From: Bacteroidales bacterium
GTDB lineage: Bacteria; Bacteroidota; Bacteroidia; Bacteroidales; UBA932
Length of the DNA stretch: 64,000 nucleotides
Assembly (NCBI GenBank): GCA_017427885.1
Contig: JAFRRW010000001.1
Location: 1 to 64,000, forward strand
Direction of reading: 5' to 3'
This document shows, piece after piece, positions 52,952 through 62,672 of the stretch (position 1 is the first letter of the stretch; the number at the start of each line of letters is the position of its first letter). A program made the position numbers and the translations under genes. The notes below the pieces were generated by a model. It saw nothing but the letters and a program-made list of their open reading frames with translations. It was not told the origin of the DNA and did not search any database.

Positions 52952-55777
52952 ATGAGCAAAGAAGACGAAGAGTGGGATGACGGAATGAACGAAGCGCCCA
53001 TCGACGAGGAGAGCTCCGTACCTTCCGGGAAATACCAGAAACTTCTGGGATCGGACAGCCGTAAATACAAGCTGTCGGGTATGTTCAGGGACTGGTTCCT
53101 GGACTATTCCTCGTATGTGATCCTGCAAAGGGCAGTCCCCCACATCGTGGACGGTCTCAAGCCGGTGCAGAGGAGGGTCCTCCACGCCATGTACAAGATG
53201 GACAACGGCAGCTACACCAAGGTCGCGAACATCGTCGGCCAGGCTATGCAGTACCATCCCCACGGTGACGCCTCCATTCTCGGAGCCCTGGTCCAGCTGG
53301 GCCAGAAAGGCTATCTCATCGACTGCCAGGGAAACTGGGGCAACATCCTCACAGGTGACAGCAACGCCGCCCCCAGGTACATCGAGGCCAGGCTCAGCAA
53401 GTTCGCCAAGGAAGTGCTCTTCGATCCCAAGGTCACCAACTGGATGACCTCCTACGACGGCCGCAACCAGGAGCCCACCGAACTCCCCGTCCGCTTCCCC
53501 CTCCTCCTCGCCCAAGGTACCGAAGGCATCGCCGTCGGCATGGCCTCCAAGATTCTCCCCCACAACTTCAACGAACTCATCGACGCATCGATAGACATCC
53601 TGGAAGACAGGGATTTCACCATCTATCCCGACTTCCCCACCGGAGGATACGCCGACTGTTCCAAATACAACGACGGCCGCAGGGGCGGAATGGTGAAGGT
53701 CCGCGCCAAGATCGACAAGATTGACAAGAACACCCTGGCCATCACGGAAATCCCTTACGGAAAGACCTCCGAGATCATCAAGGATTCCATCGTCAAGGCC
53801 AAGGAGAAGGGCAAGATCAAGATCAAGAAGATAGAGGACATGACCACCGAGAAAGTGGAAATCGTCATCCACCTCCCCAACGACGTCTCCCCCGACAAGA
53901 CCATCGACGCCCTCTACGCCTTCACCGACTGCGAGGTGAACATAGCCCCCAACGCCTGCGTCATTTCCGACGGCAAGCCCCAGTTCCTGAGCGTCAAGGA
54001 CATACTGATCTACGACACCTTCCACACCAGGGACCTCCTGGAGCAGGAACTGAACATCAGGCTGGGCGAACTCCAGGACGAGTGGCATTACGACACCCTC
54101 GAGAGGATATTCTTCGAGAACCGTGTCTACAAGATCCGTGAACAGGACCAGAAGAGCTGGGAGCAGCAGGTCCAGGACATCTTCGACAAGATGAAGGAAT
54201 ATCAGGACATGGTCCGCCGGGAGATCGTGATGGATGACATCCTCAAGCTCGTTGAAAAGCCTGTCCGCAAGATATCCAAGTTCGACACCAAGGCGATGGA
54301 CGAGAAGATAGCCCAGATCGAGGACGAGATCCGCAAGGTCTCCGACCAGATCGAGCATATCACCAGGTACACCGTTGAATGGTTCAGGGGCCTGAAGAAG
54401 AAATACGGCGCCCAGTGGCCCAGGCTCACCGAGGTGACCAGTTTCGAGCAGATCGCTGTCACCAAGGTGGTGAACAACAACGCCAAGCTTTCCGCCAACA
54501 TGCAGGAGGGTTTCGTAGGAATCGGGCTGAAGAAGGACGACAACGCCGAATATGTCTGCGACTGCTCCGACCTCAGCGAGATCATCGTGATCGCGAAGGA
54601 CGGAAGGTACTGGGTGAAAAAGGTGGCGGACAAGGAGTTCTTCGCCAAGAACCTCCTATACGTGGGAGTGTTCAACCGTGGGGACGACCGCACCATCTAC
54701 AATATGATCTACCGGGAAGGGAAATCGGCCCTCACCTACGCCAAGAGATGCTCCATCACCAGCGTCACCCGCGACAAGGAATACAACCTCACCCAGGGCA
54801 CGCCGGGCTCTTCGATCCTCTGGTTTACGGTGAACCATAACGGCGAGGCCGAGACGGTCAGGATCAACCTGAGGCCCAGGCCCAAGCTGAAGAAGAACTC
54901 GATGGAGTATGATTTCTCCACCCTCGCCATCAAGGGAAAGACCTCCAGGGGCAACCTGGTGAGCAAGAATCCCATCCAGAAGATCGTGATGAAGTCGAAG
55001 GGAGTTTCCACCATCGGCGGCAAGAACATCTGGTACGACGCTGATATTCAGAAGCTCAACGAGGACGGCAGGGGTCTTCTGCTGGGAGAGTTCGAAGGAC
55101 AGGACAAGGTCCTTGCCATTTTCCGCGGAGGCACCTATTACACCACCAGCTTCGACCTGAGCAACCGCTATCAGGGAGACGTCCTCAAGGTGGAGAAGTT
55201 CGACCCTGAGCGCACGTTCACGGCCCTCTACTGGGACGGAGCGGCAAAGGCCTTCTACGTCAAGAGGTTCTCCTTCATGGAAAGCGACAACAGCCCGGTT
55301 TCGTTCATTTCCGACGCCAAGGGATCCTACCTCGTGGACCTGAGCGAGGACACCCACCCTAGGTTCGAGGTCATATTCGGAGGCAAGTATTCCCACAGGG
55401 AGCCGGAGGATTACCTCGCGGAGGAGTTCATAGCCAAGAAGGGACTGGCGGCCAAAGGAAAGAAATGCCATTCCTACGACCTCAAGGCGGTGAAATTCAT
55501 CGATCCTCTGCCCGACGACGAACCGGAGGAGGAGCCCGAGGCCCCCGAAGAGGCTCTCGAAACCACTGACACCCCCGACATTCCCGACACCCCCGATACT
55601 CCGGAAACCCCTGAGGTTCAGGAGACTCCGGAAGTTATCGAAGTAGTTGAAGAGCCGGTCCCGGACGTTCCTGAAGAGCCTGTTCCGGATATCCCCGAAC
55701 CTGCCGACTCCCCCGATGACAACGACGGTCCGGCCCCTCTCGACCTTGACATCGATTTCGAACCCACCCTGTTCTGA
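52952..55777 (+). CDS. parC: Type IIA topoisomerase subunit A (ParC-like)
   Basis: This is the DNA-cleaving subunit of topoisomerase IV or a gyrase-like enzyme, of 941 residues. The winged-helix start has QRRVLHAMY; the tower domain holds the active-site tyrosine in AAPRYIEARLSKF (Tyr143); a coiled coil lies at about 430-480; a degenerate beta-pinwheel covers about 500-840. No GyrA box (QRRGGKG) was seen, which favours ParC. The last 90 residues are an acidic Pro/Glu/Thr tail with repeated DTP and PEVP-like units and should be disordered. The ParE partner is not in this window. The gene lies between era and aroK with gaps of 9 and 3 bases. Confidence 0.9.
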   Translation: MSKEDEEWDDGMNEAPIDEESSVPSGKYQKLLGSDSRKYKLSGMFRDWFLDYSSYVILQRAVPHIVDGLKPVQRRVLHAMYKMDNGSYTKVANIVGQAMQYHPHGDASILGALVQLGQKGYLIDCQGNWGNILTGDSNAAPRYIEARLSKFAKEVLFDPKVTNWMTSYDGRNQEPTELPVRFPLLLAQGTEGIAVGMASKILPHNFNELIDASIDILEDRDFTIYPDFPTGGYADCSKYNDGRRGGMVKVRAKIDKIDKNTLAITEIPYGKTSEIIKDSIVKAKEKGKIKIKKIEDMTTEKVEIVIHLPNDVSPDKTIDALYAFTDCEVNIAPNACVISDGKPQFLSVKDILIYDTFHTRDLLEQELNIRLGELQDEWHYDTLERIFFENRVYKIREQDQKSWEQQVQDIFDKMKEYQDMVRREIVMDDILKLVEKPVRKISKFDTKAMDEKIAQIEDEIRKVSDQIEHITRYTVEWFRGLKKKYGAQWPRLTEVTSFEQIAVTKVVNNNAKLSANMQEGFVGIGLKKDDNAEYVCDCSDLSEIIVIAKDGRYWVKKVADKEFFAKNLLYVGVFNRGDDRTIYNMIYREGKSALTYAKRCSITSVTRDKEYNLTQGTPGSSILWFTVNHNGEAETVRINLRPRPKLKKNSMEYDFSTLAIKGKTSRGNLVSKNPIQKIVMKSKGVSTIGGKNIWYDADIQKLNEDGRGLLLGEFEGQDKVLAIFRGGTYYTTSFDLSNRYQGDVLKVEKFDPERTFTALYWDGAAKAFYVKRFSFMESDNSPVSFISDAKGSYLVDLSEDTHPRFEVIFGGKYSHREPEDYLAEEFIAKKGLAAKGKKCHSYDLKAVKFIDPLPDDEPEEEPEAPEEALETTDTPDIPDTPDTPETPEVQETPEVIEVVEEPVPDVPEEPVPDIPEPADSPDDNDGPAPLDLDIDFEPTLF

Positions 55778-55780
55778 CGG

Positions 55781-56365
55781 ATGATCGTTTCCCTAACAGG
55801 TTTCATGGGCTCGGGAAAGAGCAGCGTCGGGAAAGTTCTTGCCGAAAAACTCTCGTGCCCTTTCGTCGACCTCGATTCCCTCATAGAAACCGGCGAAGGC
55901 CGTTCAATCCCTGAAATCTTCGCCTCCGGCGGCGAAGCCCTTTTCCGCAGCCTTGAACTGAAATACCTTGACACGCTGCTTGATGGAGCGGCGGCACCGC
56001 AAGGGCTCGCGGTTACTAAGGCTTCGCCAAAATGCTCGCCCTTGTCGGTGCCGACCGCTCCCATTGACATTGTGCTGGCGCTGGGAGGAGGGACGCTGAC
56101 GAAAGAGGAGTGTGCGGAGCTAGTGAGGGAGAAGACGTTCTGCGTCTATCTCAGGGCTTCGGCAGAAACTCTGGTGGAAAATCTCAGAGGATCGGAGGAA
56201 GGGCGGCCGATGCTTGCGGGAGGAAGCCTGGAGGACAAGGTGGAAGAACTCCTTGCAAAGCGGGAGAGCCTGTATGAGGGTACCGCCCGCGCCATAATCG
56301 ACACCGACGGCCAGACCTACGGCGAGACGGCGGAGGCCGTCATTGCCGTCCTGGCCTTATCATAA
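55781..56365 (+). CDS. aroK: Shikimate kinase with 26-residue repeat-derived insertion
   Basis: The enzyme phosphorylates shikimate with ATP in aromatic amino acid synthesis. The 194-residue protein has Walker A GFMGSGKSS, shikimate-binding FVDLDS (Asp30, Asp32), GEALFRSLE, LALGGGT (102-104) and RPML. Normal family members have about 165-175 residues. The excess lies at residues 69-94, between the helix after FRSLE and the strand before GGG, and is encoded by an imperfect DNA palindrome (55985-56061) homologous to the intergenic repeat at 63522-63600. The frame is kept and all catalytic motifs remain, so the enzyme is probably active with a surface loop. It follows the parC-like gene by 3 bases. 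Confidence 0.9.
   Translation: MIVSLTGFMGSGKSSVGKVLAEKLSCPFVDLDSLIETGEGRSIPEIFASGGEALFRSLELKYLDTLLDGAAAPQGLAVTKASPKCSPLSVPTAPIDIVLALGGGTLTKEECAELVREKTFCVYLRASAETLVENLRGSEEGRPMLAGGSLEDKVEELLAKRESLYEGTARAIIDTDGQTYGETAEAVIAVLALS
55985..56061 (-). repeat. Palindromic repeat inserted in frame in aroK
   Basis: The arms 55985-56006 and 56038-56061 are inverted repeats (about 22 matches with two single-base gaps). Read on the minus strand, the segment from the second arm into the centre runs GGCACCGACAAGGGCGAGCA, and GGCG, AGCC and GCGAGC follow in the same order and spacing as in the copy at 63522-63600. The arm-to-arm length is 77 bp; with one flanking base it gives 26 codons. Confidence 0.8.
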
Positions 56366-56379
56366 TAATCCTGAACGCC

Positions 56380-59289
56380 ATGAACCGTATCCTGAAAACA
56401 TTGATCCTGGCCGCATTGGTTTCATTCCCGGCCGCAGCCGGACCGGCCGCGTATGACGTGACTCTCACATCTGTCACCCCGACGCCTGCATTGATGCGCG
56501 CCCCTTCCGGCGACGGGCTGCTCTGTCCCGTCACGATTTCCGTCACGAACGGCAGTTCCCGCAAGATAAAGACCTGGTGGTCATATGACGGCGGGGTCCA
56601 CAGGACGAACGTCACCCTCCTCCCCGGAGAGAACGTGATTTCCGGCGGAGTCCCCGAAATAATGGCAGGGACGGACGCCGTCATAACGCTTGGGACCGGG
56701 GCGTCGGCCACGGTGGCGATACCGGAACCTGAAAAGATGACCATCTATCTGGTTCAGCACGTCCATACGGACATAGGATACACCAAGCCGCAGACCGAAA
56801 TCCTTACGGAGCACCTGCGTTACATCGACTATGCCCTGGATTATTGCGACGCGACAGCCTCATATCCCGACGACGCCCGATTCCGCTGGACCTGCGAGGC
56901 CTCCTGGGCGGTCGACGAATGGCTGAGGGGGCGCCCGAAGGAGCAGGTGGAGCGTTTCCTGGACTATATCAAGCAGGGCCTGATCGAGGTCACTGCGATG
57001 TATTTCAATATGTCCGAACTCTCGGGAGAGGGCAATTACAGGACTTTCCTGGAGCCGTTGAAGAGATTCCGGGAATTGGGAATCCCGGTGAAGACCGCGA
57101 TGCAGGACGACGTCAACGGCGTGGCCTGGTGCCTTGCGGACCTCCTTCCGGAGGTGGGCGTGGAATACCTCACGATGGGAGCGAACGCCACCCGTTCGGT
57201 CATACCCTTCGACATCCCCACGGTGTACCGCTGGGAATCCCCTTCCGGCCGTTCGCTCATCTCCTACCGCAGCGACCATTATAATACAGGTAATTTCTGG
57301 GGAATAGAAAAAGGCGACGCCGGAAAGTTCGAGGCGGGAGTATTCTCATATCTCAAGAAACTCAGGGACTATGGATATCCCTACCCTTACGTCTCGGTGC
57401 AGTATTCGGGCTTCTTTACCGACAATTCGCCACCGAATCCGGCCGAGTGCGACATCATCCGCGACTGGAATGAAAAATACGTCTGGCCCAGGCTCCGCAG
57501 CGCCACGATAAGCGAGTTCGTAAGCAGGGTTGACAAGGAGTTCGGCGAAACCCTGCCTGTCTACAGGGACGCGTTTCCGGATTACTGGACCGACGGTTTC
57601 GGTTCCGCCGCCAGGGAAAGCGCCGCATCGCGCAAGACACAGTCCGACGCCGCCGTCGTGGAAGGTTTGCTGTCGATGGCACTTCTCGAAGGAGATTCCG
57701 AGGCAGCCGGATACGGCCCTGTCCTGCGCAAGATCCGCGAGAACCTGCTGTTCTATGACGAGCACACTTTCGGATCGTCGGAAAGCATCAGCGACCCTGC
57801 CTGCGAGAATTCTGAAGTCCAGTGGGCGGAAAAGGGATCCTATGTCTGGGATGCCCTGAAGAACACCCAGATGATGTACGAGACTGCAGCCGGCCGGCTG
57901 CAAGGCGGCCTCTACCGTTCGGACTGCCCTACAGTGACCTTCTTCAACACCCTGGGCGGATCGCGCTCCTCCCTGTGTTCCATTTTCATCGACAATTCCC
58001 TCGTACCCCCGGGCGCCCCGTTCGAAATCGTCGACGCCGACGGCAACATCCTGGCCGTCCAGCAGGAATCCATAAGGCGGGAAGGACGGTATTTTACGGT
58101 CTGGGCCGAGGATATCCCTGCAATGGGTTACAAGACCTTCGAGATAAGACTTGGCGGCAGCTCTTCCCATATCCCGGAACGGTCCGGATGGGACGGGCAG
58201 GTCCTTGAGAATGATCATTACCGTCTGGTTTTAGATCCCGTGAAGGGTGGAATCAGTTCTGTCTTCGATAAGGAACTCGGGAAGGAACTCCTCGACACCG
58301 GAGCGCCCTGGAATCTCGGTGAACCCATATACGAGACACTCCAGGGGGACAGGGGCCAGATGAACAAGCTCAGGTTCGACAAATATGACAGGAAAGGTTT
58401 CGAAAGCGTAAAGTTTACCGGGATCACTTCCGGGGACCTCTTCACGACCGTCTCGTTCGAAGGTGTCCTGGAGGGATGCGACAGGGACTTCGGAGTCAAG
58501 GTCGACGTCAAACTCAACAACAGGGTAAAGCGCATCGACCTGAGTTACCGGCTGAAAAGGCTGCCAGAGACCGATCCTTCAGGCATATATGTGGCGTTCC
58601 CGTTCGGAGTGGAAGGCGGCAAACTGGCTTTCGATGTGCCCGGAGGACTGCTTGTCGCCGGAGAGAACCAGATTCCCGGAACGGTAGCCGCCTGGAACAC
58701 CGTCCAGAGCTTCGTTTCCGCCAGGAATCAGGAGATGCAGGTGCTGGTCAGCACCGGCGAGGTTCCCCTGTATATGATGGGAGAACTGATGAACGATCCT
58801 TTCCGGAAAGAACACATCCACGAAAAGACCCATTTCTTCTCCTGGGTGATGAACAATTACTGGTTTACCAACTTCCGGGCTTTCCAGGAAGGGGAATTCC
58901 GGTGGAATTATGCGATAACCTCCCTCCCCGGATGCTCGGAGCCTGAAGCGTGGAAATTCGGCCAGGGCAACCGTACTCCGGTCTATGCCAGGGTGCAGCC
59001 CGGAACTTCCCTTAAGAACGGCGCAAAGGAAAGGGCGCGCGAACGTTCCCTGCTGGGTATCGAAGGAGAGAACCTGCTGCTTGTCGGCACCGTACCGATG
59101 CCGGACGGGAACCTTCTCGTGAACGTGCGTGAAACCTCCGGACGCCCCTCGACGCTGTCCCTCCACGACAGTGACGGAAACAGGCTGTCCTTCGTTCAGG
59201 TCAATGTTCTGGACGAAGAGACAGGCCGGAGGACCGACTCCCTCGGAATTCCGCCTTACGGCAACGTATTCGTGCGGGTGAAGCCCTGA
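56380..59289 (+). CDS. Secreted GH38-type alpha-mannosidase-like enzyme
   Basis: The 969-residue exported protein (Sec signal MNRILKTLILAALVSFPAAAG) has an N-terminal beta domain to about 115 and then a GH38 catalytic barrel. It begins LVQHVHTDIGYT with the zinc ligands His127 and Asp131 (pattern HxHTD), and the nucleophile region is AMQDDVNGVAW (Asp243/244). A helical middle domain and a large C-terminal beta domain follow, as in GH38. It probably removes alpha-mannose or a related sugar from glycans; the exact substrate is uncertain. It starts 14 bases after aroK, likely on the same transcript, and is convergent with recJ (12-base gap, no terminator seen). Confidence 0.87.
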   Translation: MNRILKTLILAALVSFPAAAGPAAYDVTLTSVTPTPALMRAPSGDGLLCPVTISVTNGSSRKIKTWWSYDGGVHRTNVTLLPGENVISGGVPEIMAGTDAVITLGTGASATVAIPEPEKMTIYLVQHVHTDIGYTKPQTEILTEHLRYIDYALDYCDATASYPDDARFRWTCEASWAVDEWLRGRPKEQVERFLDYIKQGLIEVTAMYFNMSELSGEGNYRTFLEPLKRFRELGIPVKTAMQDDVNGVAWCLADLLPEVGVEYLTMGANATRSVIPFDIPTVYRWESPSGRSLISYRSDHYNTGNFWGIEKGDAGKFEAGVFSYLKKLRDYGYPYPYVSVQYSGFFTDNSPPNPAECDIIRDWNEKYVWPRLRSATISEFVSRVDKEFGETLPVYRDAFPDYWTDGFGSAARESAASRKTQSDAAVVEGLLSMALLEGDSEAAGYGPVLRKIRENLLFYDEHTFGSSESISDPACENSEVQWAEKGSYVWDALKNTQMMYETAAGRLQGGLYRSDCPTVTFFNTLGGSRSSLCSIFIDNSLVPPGAPFEIVDADGNILAVQQESIRREGRYFTVWAEDIPAMGYKTFEIRLGGSSSHIPERSGWDGQVLENDHYRLVLDPVKGGISSVFDKELGKELLDTGAPWNLGEPIYETLQGDRGQMNKLRFDKYDRKGFESVKFTGITSGDLFTTVSFEGVLEGCDRDFGVKVDVKLNNRVKRIDLSYRLKRLPETDPSGIYVAFPFGVEGGKLAFDVPGGLLVAGENQIPGTVAAWNTVQSFVSARNQEMQVLVSTGEVPLYMMGELMNDPFRKEHIHEKTHFFSWVMNNYWFTNFRAFQEGEFRWNYAITSLPGCSEPEAWKFGQGNRTPVYARVQPGTSLKNGAKERARERSLLGIEGENLLLVGTVPMPDGNLLVNVRETSGRPSTLSLHDSDGNRLSFVQVNVLDEETGRRTDSLGIPPYGNVFVRVKP

Positions 59290-59301
59290 CCGGGATATAC
59301 T

Positions 59302-61035
59302 CTATATGAACTCTTCCCTCTCGCGGATGTCCTTCAGCCTGAGCTGGATGGTGGAATTGCCGCGATAGTAGTTCTCCACGATGGAATAGCAGACGTCCAT
59401 CGGGTTGCCGGCCTTGATGTAGTCGTAGAGGTCGGCCATGTTGAAACCTATCGCCGGAATCTGGCGGTAGGGCTGCGACTCCTGGATGAGATCAAGCTTA
59501 AGGTGGACTCCCCCGGCCCCGACCTTGCGGCCGTTGCCGTCGTCATAGACGTTCTCCGTCATGAACACGGGATTCCCGTTGCCCGGGCCAAACGGCTGGA
59601 ACTGCTTGAGAATCCTGAAGAATTTCGGAGTGATCTGTGAGAAGTCAAGTTCGCAGTCGATGTTGGTCACCGGAGTGAGCATCTCCCTGGTTATTTTCTT
59701 CCCTATAAAGGCATCCAGCCTCTCGCTGAACTCCTTGAGGTTCTCCTCCTTGAGGGTGAGTCCGGCGGCATAGACGTGGCCGCCGAAGTTCTCCAGCAGG
59801 TCGGCGCAGCTCTCGATGGCCTCATAGAGGTCGAAACCGGCAACGCTCCTGGCCGAACCAGTGACGAAGCCGTTGGACTTCGTAAGGACCACGGTGGGAC
59901 GGTAATACGCCTCCACCAGCCGGGAAGCGACGATTCCGACAACGCCCTTGTTCCAGAGGGGATTGTACACGATGGTGGCATTCTTGGCAGAAAGTGCCCT
60001 GCCGTCGCTGACCATCTCCACGGCCTCGCTGGTGATTTCCCTGTCTATGTTCTTGCGCTCGGTATTGTTGTCGTTGATCTTGTTGCCGATGAGGTTCGCC
60101 GTCCTGTCGTCGGCCGCAGTGAGAAGTTCCACGGCAAGCCTTCCGCTCTCCATCCTTCCTGCGGCGTTGATACGGGGGCCGATCTTGAATACGATGTCGT
60201 CGATGGTGATGTGACCGGGCTCCAGTTTGGAGAGGTTGATCATCGCCAGGAGGCCCTTGCGGGGGTTTTCGTTGAGTTGCTTCAGCCCGAAATGGGACAG
60301 TATCCTGTTCTCCCCCACCATAGTCACGAGGTCGGATGAAATGCTTACCACAAGCAGGTCCAGCAAGGGAATGAGGGTCTCGAACGGGATTCCGTACCTG
60401 ATCGAATAGGCCTGGACCAGTTTGAAACCGACCCCGCAGCCGGAGAGGTCGTCGAAAGGATAGTTGCAGTCCTCCCTCTTGGGGTCGAGCACGGCGACGG
60501 CGGAAGGGATCTCCTCCTCGGGAAGATGGTGGTCGCAGATAATCATGTCTATTCCCTTCTCCGCCGCGTATCTGACCTTCGGCGCCGCCTTGATGCCGCA
60601 GTCGAGGGTGATGATTAGGCCGAATTTATTGTTGGAAGCCCAGTCAATTGCCTTGTAAGACACTCCGTAACCCTCGTCGTAACGGTCGGGGATATAGAAA
60701 TCCACATTCGAGGAATATCTCCTCAGGAAGGAATACACCAGGGCCACGGCGGTGGTGCCGTCTACGTCGTAGTCTCCATACACCAGGATCTTCTCCTCCG
60801 CGGTGATTGCCTTGCGGAGCCTCTTGACCGCGGCTTCCATATCCTTCATAAGGAAGGGGTCGTGAAGGTCTTCGAGGGCGGGGCGGAAGAAGGAACGGGC
60901 CTGCTCGAAAGTGGTCACTCCCCTCTTCACGAGCAGCTGCGCAAGCACCTTGTCGACTCCGAGTTCGGCGGCCAGCCGGCCGGCGGTCTCGGGGTCGGCC
61001 GGATCCTGCAATATCCATTTCCGTTCCTTACCCAT
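59302..61035 (-). CDS. recJ: Single-stranded-DNA-specific 5'-3' exonuclease RecJ
   Basis: This DHH-family nuclease acts in recombination and mismatch or base-excision repair. From [11 protein letters not shown] it has 577 residues. Motif I is [10 protein letters not shown] (Asp88, Asp90, Asp92), the DHH motif is [10 protein letters not shown] (168-170), and the DHHA1 domain has [13 protein letters not shown]-terminal OB-like domain follows ([13 protein letters not shown]). The frame extends three codons to a TTG that lies inside the -7 promoter box, so the ATG at 61035 is the better start. The mRNA would then be nearly leaderless. Confidence 0.97.
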   Translation of the reverse strand: MGKERKWILQDPADPETAGRLAAELGVDKVLAQLLVKRGVTTFEQARSFFRPALEDLHDPFLMKDMEAAVKRLRKAITAEEKILVYGDYDVDGTTAVALVYSFLRRYSSNVDFYIPDRYDEGYGVSYKAIDWASNNKFGLIITLDCGIKAAPKVRYAAEKGIDMIICDHHLPEEEIPSAVAVLDPKREDCNYPFDDLSGCGVGFKLVQAYSIRYGIPFETLIPLLDLLVVSISSDLVTMVGENRILSHFGLKQLNENPRKGLLAMINLSKLEPGHITIDDIVFKIGPRINAAGRMESGRLAVELLTAADDRTANLIGNKINDNNTERKNIDREITSEAVEMVSDGRALSAKNATIVYNPLWNKGVVGIVASRLVEAYYRPTVVLTKSNGFVTGSARSVAGFDLYEAIESCADLLENFGGHVYAAGLTLKEENLKEFSERLDAFIGKKITREMLTPVTNIDCELDFSQITPKFFRILKQFQPFGPGNGNPVFMTENVYDDGNGRKVGAGGVHLKLDLIQESQPYRQIPAIGFNMADLYDYIKAGNPMDVCYSIVENYYRGNSTIQLRLKDIREREEFI

Positions 61036-61041
61036 ATCAGA

Positions 61042-61049
61042 CAAATATA
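61042..61049 (-). promoter_or_regulatory. -7 box of the recJ promoter
   Basis: The minus strand reads TATATTTG, a perfect TAnnTTTG match that ends only 6 bases before the recJ ATG, so transcription would begin at or beside the start codon. Confidence 0.5.
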
Positions 61050-61082
61050 CTCATAAAAAATCAGACTTATGAATTATTTAAG

Positions 61083-61090
61083 TATTTTTG
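61083..61090 (+). promoter_or_regulatory. -7 box of the lysS promoter
   Basis: TATTTTTG matches TAnnTTTG, 31 bases before the lysS ATG. It makes an upstream TTG start (61095) implausible. Confidence 0.5.
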
Positions 61091-61121
61091 CAGATTGAGG
61101 ATTAAAAATTATTGCAAACAG

Positions 61122-62666
61122 ATGGCAAACATTGAACTGAGCGAACAGGAAGAAGTCAGGAGACAGTCTCTCGCAGCCCTCAGGGAACTGGGGATAAACC
61201 CCTATCCAGCCCCGCTTTACCCGGTGGACACGAAGGCGAAGGAAATCGAGGAAGGATATGACCCGGAGAAAGGCAATTTCAACGACGTGTGCCTCGCCGG
61301 ACGAATTATGTCCAGGAGGATAATGGGAGCGGCCTCCTTCATGGAAATCCAGGACTCCTCCGGAAGGATCCAGGCCTACGTGAAGAGGGACGACCTCTGC
61401 CCGGGCGAGGACAAGACGATGTACAACACCGTGTTCAAGAAACTCCTCGACATCGGTGACATCGTGGGAATCAAGGGATTCGCCTTCTTCACCCAGACCG
61501 GCCAGCTGACCGTCCACGTGAAGGAACTGACCCTCCTGAGCAAGTCGCTCAAGGTGCTCCCCATCGTCAAGGAGGCAGACGGAAAGGTCCACGACGCCTT
61601 CACCGACCCCGAACTCCGCTACCGCCAGAGGTATGTGGACCTCATCGTGAACCCCCAGGTCAGGGACGTCTTCGTCAAGAGGACGCAGATCATCAACACG
61701 ATGCGGGAATACTGCTCCGATGCCGGTTACCTCGAGGTCGAGACGCCCGTCCTGCAGTCAATCCCCGGAGGCGCAACGGCCCGTCCCTTCGTCACCCACC
61801 ACAACGCCCTTGACATCCCCCTGTACCTCAGGGTGGCCGACGAACTATACCTCAAGAGGCTCATCGTGGGCGGTTATGACGGAGTTTTCGAATTCTCGAA
61901 GGATTTCCGCAACGAGGGAATGGACAAGACCCACAATCCCGAATTCACCCAGATGGAGCTTTACGCCGCCTACAAGGACTATGTCTGGATGATGGAATTC
62001 ACCGAGAAGATGCTCGAAAAGATAGCCCTCAAGCTCCACGGCACGACCGTCGTAGAGATAGAAGGCAACCAGATAGACTTCAAGGCCGGTTTCAGGAGGG
62101 TGAGGATACTCGACGCCATCAAGGAATATGCGGGAGTGGACGTGGCCGGAATGGATGAGGACGCCCTCAGGGCGACCTGCAAGGACCTGAAGGTGGAAGT
62201 CGATCCCACGATGGGCAAGGGCAAGCTCATCGACGCCATCTTCGGCGAGTTCTGCGAGAAGAATTTCGTCCAGCCGACATTCGTCATCGACTATCCCGTG
62301 GAGATGTCGCCCCTTACCAAGAGGTGCCGTTATGACGATTCCCTCACCGAGAGGTTCGAACTCTTCGTCAACGGCCACGAACTGGCCAACGCCTATTCCG
62401 AGCTCAACGACCCCATCGACCAGCTCGAGAGGTTCCAGGAGCAGGCCGCCCTCAAGTCAAAGGGCGACGACGAGGCGATGTACGTCGATTACGACTTCGT
62501 GCGCGCCCTCGAATACGGAATGCCTCCCACCTCCGGCATCGGTATCGGAATAGACCGCCTCACGATGCTTATGACCGGGAAGAGCACCATCCAGGACGTC
62601 CTCTTCTTCCCCCAGATGCGTCCCGAGAAGATTCTCACGGCCGGCAAGGAAGAATCCGACCGGTAG
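61122..62666 (+). CDS. lysS: Lysyl-tRNA synthetase, class II
   Basis: The enzyme charges tRNA-Lys. From [17 protein letters not shown] it has 514 residues. The N-terminal OB-fold anticodon-binding domain (about 55-150, [21 protein letters not shown]) is followed by the class II core: motif 2 [19 protein letters not shown] (about 258-276) and motif 3 [12 protein letters not shown] (about 472-483). Length and order are normal; the C-terminal extension found in some Bacteroides LysS is absent. The start is set by the -7 box at 61083 and the family alignment. A TrmH-family gene follows by 6 bases. Confidence 0.98.
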   Translation: MANIELSEQEEVRRQSLAALRELGINPYPAPLYPVDTKAKEIEEGYDPEKGNFNDVCLAGRIMSRRIMGAASFMEIQDSSGRIQAYVKRDDLCPGEDKTMYNTVFKKLLDIGDIVGIKGFAFFTQTGQLTVHVKELTLLSKSLKVLPIVKEADGKVHDAFTDPELRYRQRYVDLIVNPQVRDVFVKRTQIINTMREYCSDAGYLEVETPVLQSIPGGATARPFVTHHNALDIPLYLRVADELYLKRLIVGGYDGVFEFSKDFRNEGMDKTHNPEFTQMELYAAYKDYVWMMEFTEKMLEKIALKLHGTTVVEIEGNQIDFKAGFRRVRILDAIKEYAGVDVAGMDEDALRATCKDLKVEVDPTMGKGKLIDAIFGEFCEKNFVQPTFVIDYPVEMSPLTKRCRYDDSLTERFELFVNGHELANAYSELNDPIDQLERFQEQAALKSKGDDEAMYVDYDFVRALEYGMPPTSGIGIGIDRLTMLMTGKSTIQDVLFFPQMRPEKILTAGKEESDR

Positions 62667-62672
62667 TTTCTG

